A stretch of 64,000 bases of DNA from the NCBI GenBank assembly GCA_013177825.1, contig JABLXX010000008.1, positions 145,704-209,703 on the forward strand, read 5' to 3'. Below the pieces are notes generated by a model that was not told the DNA's origin, did not search any database, and was given only the letters and a program-made list of their open reading frames with translations. This stretch comes from Syntrophaceae bacterium (GTDB taxonomy: Bacteria > Desulfobacterota > Syntrophia > Syntrophales > PHBD01). Position numbers and translations under genes: made by a program. Shown one piece after another: positions 8,362 through 16,751 of the stretch; positions within the stretch are counted from its first letter, which is position 1, and the number at the start of each line of letters is the position of its first letter.

Positions 8362-9567
8362 TTACATGATCCACCACAATGGCCATCCATTCCCCCTATG
8401 CCACTTACCATCCTTGTCGATGTAAAACCGGTCGTCCATGTTGGGGTCGTACCGACCGCCCAATTTCTCAAGGATCCACTCGGACGCAAGACTGAAGAAT
8501 TCGCTGGCCACGCCTCCCAGCGGATGAAATTCGTTTTCCCAGACCCACAGCTCCTTTGGGCAGGGAGCGGATTCGTACATCATCAGTCCCCTTTCCAGGG
8601 GATCGAGTTCGTCAAACTCTCCAACGGACATGAGATAGGGACATTTGATTTTCGGGATAAGATCGACCAGGCTCATACCGTTCGTAAATTTCTCGTCAAA
8701 CTCCGCCTCGCTCTCGATTCCGGACATGAACATGAAGTTGATTTTATAGCTTGGCTGGGCGATGTTGAAGAGAACGTCTTTCGGACCGTAACATCCCAGA
8801 CCCGTCGCACACGCCTTCAGGCGGGGCTCATGGGAGGCGATCCGCGATCCCCAGTAGGATCCCATGCTCACACCCATGGCGGCTATCTTTTCGCTGTCGA
8901 TTTCCGGACGCTCGACAAGATAATCGACAACGGCGGATGCCGCTTTTTCATAATTGTCGATTGTTACCTTCAGACCGTGGAGAAGGGTTTCACCCTGCCC
9001 CGGTCCGTCAATCGCCATGACGGCCACGCCGCGGGAGACATAGTATCGCTTTGCAATTACGTGCCATTCCTCCTTGACCATATCCATTCCGGGAACGAGC
9101 AGAACACACGGCACCTTTCCCGATTTCGCCGGCAGATGAAGAATCGCGTAGACTTTCTTGCCTTCAAAAGGGATTTCCACTCTTTCGATGGGTGTAGGGC
9201 TGAGCTGCATGACTTTCTGATAGCAGCCGACCCCTTTGGTATGGAGCGCCGTCTTGCGCGGATCGTCCCGGAAATAGGTATATTGGGCTCTCAGATAAAG
9301 ATAGGCGGCCCGCTGATAAAGCTCGGAAGCCGATAACTGATACCCTCTCTCCTCGGCGTTCATCGCCCTTGTCTCGTTTTCGCCGGCAACCATCGTCAAA
9401 TATTTCGTGCTCATGGCCCCCGTTTTCATCTGCTCGATGATTTTGAGCATATCCGCGTGATTATAGCCGAGCGCTTCTGCAAAGCTCTGCGATCCGGGAT
9501 GCTGCACATCAAACCCGACCATTCCCATCAACGTCTGCAAAACCCAGAGTTGTCCCTTCCGGTCCAT
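8362..9567 (-). CDS. Alpha/beta hydrolase (dienelactone hydrolase / FrsA-like)
   Basis: 401 residues from the ATG at 9567 (AAAGGAAG 7 nt upstream); an in-frame upstream start at 9615 is less likely. An alpha-helical N-terminal cap (~1-140) precedes the hydrolase core: 'PCVLLVPGMDMVKEEWH' (oxyanion region), nucleophile elbow 'GVSMGSYWG' (~248), acid residue in 'VGEFDELDPLE' and His in 'ENEFHPLGG'. This architecture fits C-C or ester hydrolases such as 2,6-dihydropseudooxynicotine hydrolase and FrsA-like proteins. The genomic partner is a lactonase-like protein, so a ring-opened or ester intermediate is plausible. The substrate is not identified. Confidence 0.85.
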   Translation of the reverse strand: MDRKGQLWVLQTLMGMVGFDVQHPGSQSFAEALGYNHADMLKIIEQMKTGAMSTKYLTMVAGENETRAMNAEERGYQLSASELYQRAAYLYLRAQYTYFRDDPRKTALHTKGVGCYQKVMQLSPTPIERVEIPFEGKKVYAILHLPAKSGKVPCVLLVPGMDMVKEEWHVIAKRYYVSRGVAVMAIDGPGQGETLLHGLKVTIDNYEKAASAVVDYLVERPEIDSEKIAAMGVSMGSYWGSRIASHEPRLKACATGLGCYGPKDVLFNIAQPSYKINFMFMSGIESEAEFDEKFTNGMSLVDLIPKIKCPYLMSVGEFDELDPLERGLMMYESAPCPKELWVWENEFHPLGGVASEFFSLASEWILEKLGGRYDPNMDDRFYIDKDGKWHRGNGWPLWWIM

Positions 9568-9612
9568 TTCATTCTTCCTTTCTGTTGACTGGCGAAACTC
9601 TTTTGGATTGCT

Positions 9613-9651
9613 CAACCTGCCGGAGAAGATCTCTCCCTCCCCGGCAGGTTG
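9613..9651. repeat. Intercistronic inverted repeat
   Basis: CAACCTGCCGG and CCGGCAGGTTG form a perfect 11-bp stem with a 17-nt loop, between the lactonase-like and hydrolase genes. No U-run follows on either strand, so it is more likely an RNA-processing or stability element than a terminator. Confidence 0.5.
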
Positions 9652-9719
9652 TTCGGAATTTCATGATCCACAGGCTGTCTAAAAAAGCTTCCATGCCCTC
9701 CATGAATGCCGTCCCCCTC

Positions 9720-9755
9720 ATTGCCGTTCATGTAGGACATGTTCCCAACGGCAAT
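9720..9755. repeat. Stem-loop just after the lactonase-like gene
   Basis: ATTGCCGTT and AACGGCAAT are perfect inverted repeats 18 nt apart, beginning 8 nt after the minus-strand stop at 9763. There is no U-tract. Possible mRNA 3'-end or processing structure. Confidence 0.4.
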
Positions 9756-9762
9756 TCTCAGT

Positions 9763-10602
9763 CTATATGCCCGTGAAAATCAGGGACGGTTCGTGTCCCG
9801 GGATGACAAATCCCGGTTCGTAACGCGATGCGATGGCCTTGACCTTGTTGATGCCGGCATAGAAGGAGAACAAATCGTAAATCACGAGGTGCGGAACAGC
9901 CGGACCGATCGTTTTCGGCGCAGGCGGAATGGGATGCGATTTGCCTTTCATATCTACAAGTTCTGTCGTACCGGGAAAGGCCATGAAGTTCGTCAGGGCA
10001 ATATCGCCCAGCAGCGCAACCGTTCCTTTTTTCGTGTTCACCGCAATCACCTGATTGCCGAGAGAATGTCCGCCCGGTACCTTATAGGCGGTGATGCCGT
10101 CTTCGAGCTGAAAATCGCCGTCCAGCATGATCTTGTTCACGTCCGGCTTTTTAAAAAAGTCGATCATGCTCAAGTCATAGTCGCCCCTTGCAAGCTGTTG
10201 TGGAATCGGATGGAGCATATTCCACCATTCATCCTTCTGGAAAATGAAGCGGGCATCGGGAAACAAATGACAATTCCCTGCATGATCGTTGTGGAGATGC
10301 GTAAGAATGACGGTGTCGATGTCTTTTGGCGTAAGATTCTCCTTTTCCAGCCCTTTTTGAACCAGGACTGCTCCGCCTTCGGCGGGCAGAGCACCCCACG
10401 CCTTGCCGTCGACAATGAAACCATCGTTAATACCGGTATCTACGAGGATATTCCGCCCCCCGGACTGGAGCAGGAAGCCGAGATAGGGCCCTTCAAGATC
10501 GATGTCCATGTCCCCCAGTGGAGGCATTCCCGCCGGCCACATCATTGAAAGCCTTGCCTTTATACTTCCAAAATAGAGAACCTTGATCGTCCATGTTTTC
10601 AT
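9763..10602 (-). CDS. Metallo-beta-lactamase-fold hydrolase, N-acyl homoserine lactonase-like
   Basis: 279 residues. The dinuclear metal motif 'THLHNDHAGN' (HxHxDH) is near residue 111, 'GGHSLGNQ' gives the next His, and 'GDIALTNF' the bridging Asp, as in AiiA/AttM lactonases and related MBL-fold proteins. The N-terminus 'GGRNILVDTGINDG' is typical. The ATG has AAGGAG upstream. Lactone ring opening is the best guess from the motif and length (about 250-280 residues in AHL lactonases), but other ester hydrolases look alike. It is second in the sigma-54 dependent unit and followed by an alpha/beta hydrolase. Quorum-sensing lactone and catabolic lactone substrates are both possible. Confidence 0.82.
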   Translation of the reverse strand: MKTWTIKVLYFGSIKARLSMMWPAGMPPLGDMDIDLEGPYLGFLLQSGGRNILVDTGINDGFIVDGKAWGALPAEGGAVLVQKGLEKENLTPKDIDTVILTHLHNDHAGNCHLFPDARFIFQKDEWWNMLHPIPQQLARGDYDLSMIDFFKKPDVNKIMLDGDFQLEDGITAYKVPGGHSLGNQVIAVNTKKGTVALLGDIALTNFMAFPGTTELVDMKGKSHPIPPAPKTIGPAVPHLVIYDLFSFYAGINKVKAIASRYEPGFVIPGHEPSLIFTGI

Positions 10603-10673
10603 TTTTTCATCTCCTTAAGTCAGCACACGATGCTGAATTCCTTTAATTTCAGATGCAGAGACCGATGCGACTT

Positions 10674-11102
10674 TCAACCACATCCGCCCGTCATGGCTTT
10701 CGGCACTTCGGGAACGCAATCTTCACCACCGCCGGGGCAATCAATGATGCAGTAAAGTTCTACAGGTTTGTCCCCTTTGACCGTTCCCCGATGGGGTTCA
10801 TTGGCGTAAAAATAGACCGTATCCCCGGGTCCTGCCTCTACCGTCTCCCCTTCTCCGTTCTGAAAAATCATGGTTCCGGAAATGATGCACGGCGACTGAA
10901 TATAGTTGTGGCTGTGGAATGGGATCATCTCGATCGGAATACCTGGCTGCAGCGTGTATTTCCTCAAGGCATATGAATGACGGTACCGTTCGTCGCCGAC
11001 CTCATTGCTGATGATCCACTGAATCACCATGAAATTATCCGGCGCACCAAACGGCTTTCCGACATCTATTTTCTCAACATCATTGATCTTTCTCAGGATC
11101 AT
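10674..11102 (-). CDS. Small cupin-domain protein
   Basis: 142 residues from the ATG at 11102 preceded by GAAGGAGGAAG. A single conserved beta-barrel domain is visible: 'PFHSHNYIQSPCIISG' is the first cupin motif (His pair) and 'VEAGPGDTVYFYANEPHRG' the second with a metal-ligand His. The C-terminus 'CPGGGEDCVPE...TGGCG' is rich in Cys and Gly. Small cupins may be isomerases, dioxygenases or ligand-binding proteins, so the function here is open. It is the first gene after the sigma-54 promoter at 11185-11200 and opens the minus-strand unit. Confidence 0.8.
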   Translation of the reverse strand: MILRKINDVEKIDVGKPFGAPDNFMVIQWIISNEVGDERYRHSYALRKYTLQPGIPIEMIPFHSHNYIQSPCIISGTMIFQNGEGETVEAGPGDTVYFYANEPHRGTVKGDKPVELYCIIDCPGGGEDCVPEVPKAMTGGCG

Positions 11103-11184
11103 GGTCTTCCTCCTTCTTTCATGATTAGTAACTTGTTTTTGTTCATGTTTACCCAAGAACTGCGCGCGCAATTGAGAGGCGGTT

Positions 11185-11200
11185 TGCAACGAGTGTGCCC
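11185..11200 (-). promoter_or_regulatory. Sigma-54 (-24/-12) promoter
   Basis: On the minus strand GGGCAC, 5 nt, TTGCA, with the invariant GG and GC separated by 10 nt. The predicted start is about 11174, 72 nt before the cupin start codon. The divergent AAA+ activator gene supports it. Confidence 0.8.
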
Positions 11201-11299
11201 CAAGCCGACATGGAATGTAACTATACGAATCTTCAAAGCATGTTCCGAGCACAAAACGTGTTTTCCGGGAATGCACGTACAATCCGCTTGCGATACGTC

Positions 11300-11323
11300 C
11301 TGTTATGTTCTAATGTGTAACAG
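11300..11323. promoter_or_regulatory. Candidate activator-binding site (enhancer)
   Basis: CTGTTA and TAACAG form an inverted repeat with 12 nt between, centred about 110-125 bp upstream of the -24/-12 promoter, a usual enhancer distance. A second inverted repeat ACGTA ... TACGT lies just beside it (about 11274-11298). Confidence 0.4.
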
Positions 11324-11365
11324 GTCAGGCGATACACAGGACACAATCAGGGGGGACAATGGCTG

Positions 11366-12754
11366 ATGGGAAACATGGAAATGGCACACGATCTTCTGAT
11401 CAAAATGCCGGAGATCCTGGATCATATTTCCGATGTCGTTGTAATTTTCGATCCGGAGGCCCATGTTCTGTGGTTGAATAAGGGCATCTGCGAAGCCATG
11501 AAATTTACGCGAAGTGAGATCATCGGAAAAACGCAGAAACAACTCGTTGAGGAGGGCTATATTCGAGGCAGCGTTGTTTATGCCGCCATCAGGGAAAGAA
11601 AAGAGGTGTCCGGTATCGTCTATGCCAAGGACGGCACGGAGGTCATGACCCGATGCAAACCCATCTTCGATGACAAGGACAATCTCCTTTTTGTTGTAGG
11701 GACATCGACTAATATCCAGGAATTAAATGCGTTACGCGTAAACCTGGAAAAAGAGAGGCGTCAGAACAAAAAATACAAAAGAGAGATCGAGCATCTCAGA
11801 AAAATGCTCCTGCTTGATAAAGATAATATTTTTGACAGCACGGAGATGAAGACGCTTCTGGAAGTTTTGCTCAAAGTGGCACCGTTTGACTACACCGTGT
11901 TAATTACAGGTGAATCGGGCGTGGGCAAGGAGGTGGTCGCCAAGACGATTCACCTCAACAGTTCCCGCCGAAACGAATCCTTCACCCCCGTCTCCATTCC
12001 CGCGATTCCTGCAAACCTTCTCGAATCCGAACTCTTCGGCTATGAGGGAGGCACGTTTACCGGATCTCTCCGCGAAGGCAAAATGGGGCTGTTTGAAGTT
12101 GCCCATGGTGGTACTCTTTTTCTCGACGAGGTTGGGGACATTCCTCAGGATATTCAGGTGAAAATTCTCCGTGCAATCGAGTCAAATGAAATCCGCAGGA
12201 TCGGCAGTACTCAGACGATCAAGCTGGATGTTCGAATAATCGCCGCAACGAATCGCCCGCTCGATCAAATGATTAAAAAAGGACTCTTCCGAGAGGACTT
12301 GTATTATCGACTCAGTGTCGTGCCGATCCATATAAAGCCTCTCCGCGAAAGGATGGAGGACATTTACCCCTTGTGTCACCATTTTCTTGATGAAATTAAT
12401 AAGAAGTATAACCTGAACAAGACCATCTCCAAAGATGCGATGGATATCATGAAACAACATCAATGGCCGGGAAATGTTCGAGAACTGAAGCATGTTGTGG
12501 AAAGATTGTCCGTCCTGTCGAATGGTGACCTGATCATTCCTGAAGACGTCATGAACGTTCTATCCGTAACAAACACGGAACAGAGCGATCATCAACCGAC
12601 AAACGCGATCGCTCCTTTAAAGGACTTCGAATCGTTCGAAAAGCTGAAAATACTCGATGCTCTTAAACATGCCGGCGGCAACAAGAAAAAAGCCGCCGCG
12701 ATGTTAGGTATGACACGAACAAAATTTTATAGACGTCTGGCAAAATACTCTTGA
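11366..12754 (+). CDS. PAS-domain sigma-54-dependent transcriptional activator
   Basis: 462 residues. PAS sensor domain (~18-120), coiled linker, AAA+ domain with Walker A 'GESGVGKE' (~182), sigma-54 contact loop 'GTFTGS' (~229, consensus GAFTGA), Walker B 'GGTLFLDEVGD' and arginine-finger region 'FREDLYYRLSV', then a Fis-type helix-turn-helix at the C-terminus ('GGNKKKAAAMLGMTRTKFYRRL'). It should sense a small molecule through the PAS domain and activate the divergent unit from the -24/-12 promoter at 11185-11200. The start follows GGGGGG by 10 nt; an ATG 9 nt later is also possible. It is followed by a GC-rich hairpin. Confidence 0.92.
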   Translation: MGNMEMAHDLLIKMPEILDHISDVVVIFDPEAHVLWLNKGICEAMKFTRSEIIGKTQKQLVEEGYIRGSVVYAAIRERKEVSGIVYAKDGTEVMTRCKPIFDDKDNLLFVVGTSTNIQELNALRVNLEKERRQNKKYKREIEHLRKMLLLDKDNIFDSTEMKTLLEVLLKVAPFDYTVLITGESGVGKEVVAKTIHLNSSRRNESFTPVSIPAIPANLLESELFGYEGGTFTGSLREGKMGLFEVAHGGTLFLDEVGDIPQDIQVKILRAIESNEIRRIGSTQTIKLDVRIIAATNRPLDQMIKKGLFREDLYYRLSVVPIHIKPLRERMEDIYPLCHHFLDEINKKYNLNKTISKDAMDIMKQHQWPGNVRELKHVVERLSVLSNGDLIIPEDVMNVLSVTNTEQSDHQPTNAIAPLKDFESFEKLKILDALKHAGGNKKKAAAMLGMTRTKFYRRLAKYS

Positions 12755-12791
12755 ACAGGATCAGATCCATTTGTGCCGGTCCCATTTTGCA

Positions 12792-12832
12792 GCGGGGGGC
12801 GGATTTCATACGGCCCCCGTTGTTATTTATCC
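12792..12832 (+). terminator. Probable terminator of the activator gene
   Basis: GGGGGC and GCCCCC form a stem around a 12-nt loop at about 12795-12818, followed by the U-rich GTTGTTATTTAT. It lies between convergent genes and overlaps the end of the minus-strand hypothetical gene. Confidence 0.55.
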
Positions 12833-13479
12833 GGTCCCACCCACGGAGCCGCGGGGCCGATGACCAGGAAGGGGGCCGGGTTGATCGAGCCGCCGCCGAG
12901 CGCCATGTACCCCATACCCAGCAGGAGGTTGTCGTTGATCCTTCTCAACTCGTCGTGCATGGAATGAACGGCCCCCGAGTTATACGGGCTGTAGTCGAGA
13001 TGGAAGGAATCCTTCCCGTCAATAGGCGATTTCCCGACATACGTGTTCATCTTCCTGGTTCGTGCAATCGCTTCTTTCCCGTCCTTTCCCTTGCCTGAAA
13101 AGAGATTGTAGCCCCATCCCCTCTCTTTTTCAGCGGGGAGGAACGCCTTCCCCACCCATCTCCCGGGGCCGAAGAAGTTGTGCGTGTAGAAGTCGGCGGA
13201 TGCGGCCAGGATGCCCACCGGGAGCGTTTTCGCGCCGTATTCGCCCATCACGTCCTCGAATTTCGGTGCCGGGGCGGCGTAAAAAAGCTGGAAGACGGCC
13301 GCCTTGTCGAGCTTCTCGATGTCTTTGTCCGTGGCCTTGGCGGGATCGACCCCGAGGATCTGTTCCATGGTCTGCCCCTTGTAGGGTCCGCCTTTCTGCC
13401 AGATGTTGATTCCGGTCAGGGCAAGCTGGATGACGACCAGGGCGAGAATGAGTACGAGAACCGTTTTCAATGCTTTCAC
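12823..13479 (-). CDS. Hypothetical membrane-anchored protein
   Basis: 218 residues from a GTG start with GGAGG 7 nt upstream. An N-terminal hydrophobic segment (residues ~5-24) is either a signal anchor or an uncleaved signal peptide; the remainder is soluble and would face the periplasm. No known family motif was recognised. 'DFYTHNFFGPGRWVGKAFLPAEKERGWGYN' and 'FHLDYSPYNSGAVHSMHDELR' are well-formed segments, and the C-terminus ends 'IGPAAPWVGPDK'. The gene stands alone between the sigma-54 activator and the kinase/MaoC pair. A remnant resembling its last residues is present at 5066. Confidence 0.7.
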   Translation of the reverse strand: MKALKTVLVLILALVVIQLALTGINIWQKGGPYKGQTMEQILGVDPAKATDKDIEKLDKAAVFQLFYAAPAPKFEDVMGEYGAKTLPVGILAASADFYTHNFFGPGRWVGKAFLPAEKERGWGYNLFSGKGKDGKEAIARTRKMNTYVGKSPIDGKDSFHLDYSPYNSGAVHSMHDELRRINDNLLLGMGYMALGGGSINPAPFLVIGPAAPWVGPDK

Positions 13480-13555
13480 GAGATGTCCTCCAACAGGTTA
13501 TGGGTCGCAATCACAAGGGAGACGGATCGACATCGGTTCCCCTCGCGATCGCTCG

Positions 13556-13984
13556 TCATTTTCTGATCATCAGGTTGCAGACGATGGTCTGGACGGTCTC
13601 GTCCCGCTGGTTCAGCGTGGCGATCTTCATGCGGACGATGCCGCGGTCCGGGTGGGACCGGTGGGGCCTGGTCTCGATGACCTCCGCCAGCGCCCGCAGC
13701 GTATCGCCGGGACGGACGGGCAGGAGCCACCGGAGCTCGTCGAAGCCCGGCGATCCCAGGTTGTTCTTGAGGACGCCCGTCATGAGGCAGAGCCGGAACG
13801 TCACCGCGATCGTATGGATGCCGCTGGCGATGAGCCCTCCATAAATCGACTTCTTCGCCGCTTCCGCATCCATGTGAAAGGCCTGGGAATCGAAATGAAG
13901 GGCGAAATCGATGATGGCGCTCTCCGTCATCGTCAATCCGGGCGATTCGAAGCGATCCCCGACATGAAAATCGTCGAACCGCAT
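13556..13984 (-). CDS. MaoC-family dehydratase, single hotdog
   Basis: 142 residues. The start ATG shares one base with the TGA stop of the upstream hybrid kinase (TGATG), so translation is probably coupled. 'FALHFDSQAFHMDAEAAKKSIYGGLIASG' holds the catalytic Asp/His pair of (R)-hydratases (consensus D-x-N/Q-P-x-H with a following HG or SG). 'LRWLLPVRPGDTLRALAEV' is the usual second half. It probably hydrates an enoyl-CoA. Coupling of a metabolic enzyme to a sensor kinase is unusual. No other pathway gene follows it. Confidence 0.85.
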   Translation of the reverse strand: MRFDDFHVGDRFESPGLTMTESAIIDFALHFDSQAFHMDAEAAKKSIYGGLIASGIHTIAVTFRLCLMTGVLKNNLGSPGFDELRWLLPVRPGDTLRALAEVIETRPHRSHPDRGIVRMKIATLNQRDETVQTIVCNLMIRK

Positions 13985-16623
13985 CAGGAGAGAACCTCCC
14001 GTATCTTTCCGGACAGCATCTGCAGGGAATAGGGCTTGTTGATAAACCCCTTGCACCCCCGGCCGAGAATCTGCCTCGCCTCCCCGTCAATGCTGTAGCC
14101 GCTGGAGAGAATGACCCGGACCCCGGGATCCATGGCCTTGAGCTGGTCGAACGTCTCGCCGCCGCCCATTTTGGGCATGACCATGTCCAGGAGAACGAGG
14201 TCGATTTCATCTTTGCGGCCGGAGAAAACGTCCAGCGCCTCTTTCCCGCTTCTGGCGACAATGACCTGGTAGCCGAGGTGTTCCAGCATCTCCCTGGCAA
14301 CCGCAGCAACGACCTCTTCGTCGTCCACGATGAGAATCGTCTCGCTCCCCTTTTTCATCTCTTCCTTCATGACTTCCTCTTCCTCCTTTGACACCTCGAT
14401 GTCGGAAGCGGGGAAATAGATGTGAAAACTGGTGCCTTGCCCTTTTTCACTGTACACCTGGATCGCGCCGCCGTGGCCGGCAACGATGCCGTAAACGGTG
14501 GCCAGCCCCAGTCCCGTGCCCCGCCCCATCTCTTTCGTTGTGAAGAAGGGTTCGAAGATCCTCTCTTTTGTCTTGTTGTCCATCCCCAGGCCCGTGTCGG
14601 TTACGCCGATCCGGACGTACCGTCCGGCGGGAAGATCGCTGGCCAGCGCCTCTTCACCGGCGAGGGAGATGTTGTATGTATGCAGATAAAGACTGCCTCC
14701 GCCTGGCATGGCCTGCCAGGCATTGACGTAGAGGTTCATGAGAACCTGCTCGACCTGGCTCCGGTCCACACTGGTCGCCCAGAGGTCTTTCTGCAGGCGG
14801 GTGTGGATGGTGATCTCCTTTTTGGTGCGCCCGAACATGGTGGAGGTTTTGCGGATGACGTCGTTCAGGTCCGTCGGCCGGACGTCGAGCTTCCCGCCCC
14901 TGGCGAATCCGAGAAGCTGCCTTGTCAGATCGGCGCCGCTTCTTACCTGCTCCTCGATCCCCATCACCCGTTCCCGCACCGGATTTCCTTCGTCGAGTTC
15001 TCGCAGAATCAGGGATGCATAACCCTGGATGCCCATGAGCAGGTTGTTGAAGTCATGGGCGATGCCGCCCGCCAGGGTTCCGATGGCCTCCATTTTCTGC
15101 GCGTTGAGCAGCCGGCTCTCCAGCCTCTTCCTTTCCGTGACGTCCCGGAGGAACGACAGGACCGCCGGCCTCCCCTGCCAGTTCATCTTCACGGAATTGA
15201 TCTGGGCGTTCATCTCCTCGCCGCTTTTGTTGATGACCCGGAATTCATACGTATTGGACAGCTCCTCCCCCTTCAGCCTCCGGGCGTAACGCTCAAAGAC
15301 CATATTTCGATCGTCGGGGTGGATGAAGTCGGTGAACGGCCGGCTGGCGAGCTCTTCCGCCGTGTATCCCATGTATTCAATGGTTCGTTTATTCACGAAC
15401 CGCAAGATCCCGTCCTGGGCGATGAGAATCGCATCGCTGGCGTTTTCCACGAGGAGGCGGTATTCCTCCTCCGATTGTCTCAGCGCCTGCTCGATCTTTT
15501 TCCGTTCCGTCACGTCCGTGACGATCTCCACTCCGCCGACGATGCACCCTTCTTCGTCACGCACGGGATATCCCCGTAGAATCCAGCTTTTCTCATAGGA
15601 TGACAGTTCTACGTTTTCATGCGGTTCCCCCGTCTCCATGGCTTTCCGGACCGGACAGAAGGAGCACGGCTCCTGCCGGCCATGCAACGTGTAGCAGAAG
15701 GTTCTCTCAAAATCGCTGGGAGTGAAGCGGAACGCATCGTACATGCCCTTGTTTGCCCAGATCACCCTCATCTCCCTGTCCACGTAGACGACGATTTCCG
15801 TCATCGTGTCCAGGATGATGGCTTTTTCGCGCTCCGAAGACCGGAGTCTCTCCTCTGTCTTCTTCCGTTCCGTGTTGTCCCGGACCATGCTGAGGAGAAC
15901 CTTCTGCGACCCGATCTCTGCACCCCGTGAGCTGACTTCCACGGGAAAGTGCGTGCCGTCCTTCCGCCGGTGAACCGTCTCGAAGAGGATCCCCTCCCGT
16001 TCCGCCTGGGTCATCTGGTCCCGGATCATCTCAGGTGGATCTTCCTTGCGCAGATCCATGATGGTCATGGACAGCAGCTCTTCCCGTGCGTAGCCGTACG
16101 CCGTCTCTGCAGCCCGGTTCGCCTCCAGGATCCTGCCGTCCGTCTGCCGGACGAACATGAGGATATCCCTGGCGTTCTCACTGAGAAGGCCGTAGCGCTG
16201 GAGGATCTCGTCCCTCTCTTTCCTGCCGGTGATGTCCGTGACGACGCCCTCGTAATACAGGACCTTTCCGTCATCATCCCGGATGCATCGCGCGTTGCAT
16301 GAGACCCATCTGATCTTCCGGTCCCGCCGGCAGATCCTCGTTTCGAAATTCACGCCCCCGTCGGATTTCTCGGTGGCCTCCAGATATTCCCGTCTTTGAT
16401 CGGGGTCGACATAGTGCTGCTCCGCGATATCCGTGACGGTCCGTTTCATTTCCTCCGGAGAGTCGTATCCGAAGATCCCCGCCATGGCGGGATTGATGAG
16501 CAGGTATCGGCCGTCCTTTGTTGATCGGAAAAAACCCTCCAGGGCGTTTTCAAAAAACTGCCGGTAGGCGCTGTCATTCTCTTGTGATTCTGATGGTTTT
16601 GCTGGAAGATTGTCGTTATCCAT
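13984..16623 (-). CDS. Hybrid sensor histidine kinase: four PAS, HisKA, HATPase, receiver
   Basis: 879 residues from the ATG at 16623 (GGAG upstream). Four PAS domains at ~20-135, 145-255, 270-375 and 385-500; HisKA with the phosphoacceptor in 'GGIAHDFNNLL' (His ~523); HATPase with 'DTGLGMD' and 'GRGTGLGLA'; C-terminal receiver domain with Asp in 'LVLLDMVMP' (~813). The third PAS has 'EPCSFCPVRKAM', a CxxC that could bind metal or sense redox state. No signal peptide or membrane segment is seen, so it is probably cytoplasmic. A promoter at 16652-16680 rules out the longer GTG start at 16686. The partner output regulator is not next to it. Confidence 0.92.
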   Translation of the reverse strand: MDNDNLPAKPSESQENDSAYRQFFENALEGFFRSTKDGRYLLINPAMAGIFGYDSPEEMKRTVTDIAEQHYVDPDQRREYLEATEKSDGGVNFETRICRRDRKIRWVSCNARCIRDDDGKVLYYEGVVTDITGRKERDEILQRYGLLSENARDILMFVRQTDGRILEANRAAETAYGYAREELLSMTIMDLRKEDPPEMIRDQMTQAEREGILFETVHRRKDGTHFPVEVSSRGAEIGSQKVLLSMVRDNTERKKTEERLRSSEREKAIILDTMTEIVVYVDREMRVIWANKGMYDAFRFTPSDFERTFCYTLHGRQEPCSFCPVRKAMETGEPHENVELSSYEKSWILRGYPVRDEEGCIVGGVEIVTDVTERKKIEQALRQSEEEYRLLVENASDAILIAQDGILRFVNKRTIEYMGYTAEELASRPFTDFIHPDDRNMVFERYARRLKGEELSNTYEFRVINKSGEEMNAQINSVKMNWQGRPAVLSFLRDVTERKRLESRLLNAQKMEAIGTLAGGIAHDFNNLLMGIQGYASLILRELDEGNPVRERVMGIEEQVRSGADLTRQLLGFARGGKLDVRPTDLNDVIRKTSTMFGRTKKEITIHTRLQKDLWATSVDRSQVEQVLMNLYVNAWQAMPGGGSLYLHTYNISLAGEEALASDLPAGRYVRIGVTDTGLGMDNKTKERIFEPFFTTKEMGRGTGLGLATVYGIVAGHGGAIQVYSEKGQGTSFHIYFPASDIEVSKEEEEVMKEEMKKGSETILIVDDEEVVAAVAREMLEHLGYQVIVARSGKEALDVFSGRKDEIDLVLLDMVMPKMGGGETFDQLKAMDPGVRVILSSGYSIDGEARQILGRGCKGFINKPYSLQMLSGKIREVLS

Positions 16624-16651
16624 TTCTGCTCCGTTGAAATCCTGATCGATT

Positions 16652-16680
16652 TCTATATCGGAAACATCCCCCGCCGTCAA
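16652..16680 (-). promoter_or_regulatory. Sigma-70 promoter of the hybrid kinase gene
   Basis: On the minus strand TTGACG, 17 nt, TATAGA. The predicted start is near 16645, 22 nt before the ATG at 16623. The position fixes that start codon. Confidence 0.65.
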
Positions 16681-16751
16681 ACGCACCCTGACGGCATTCC
16701 CAAAGCGTCGGATTCATGGTAAGAATCAAGAAAAAAGAGGAAGGATTGCCC

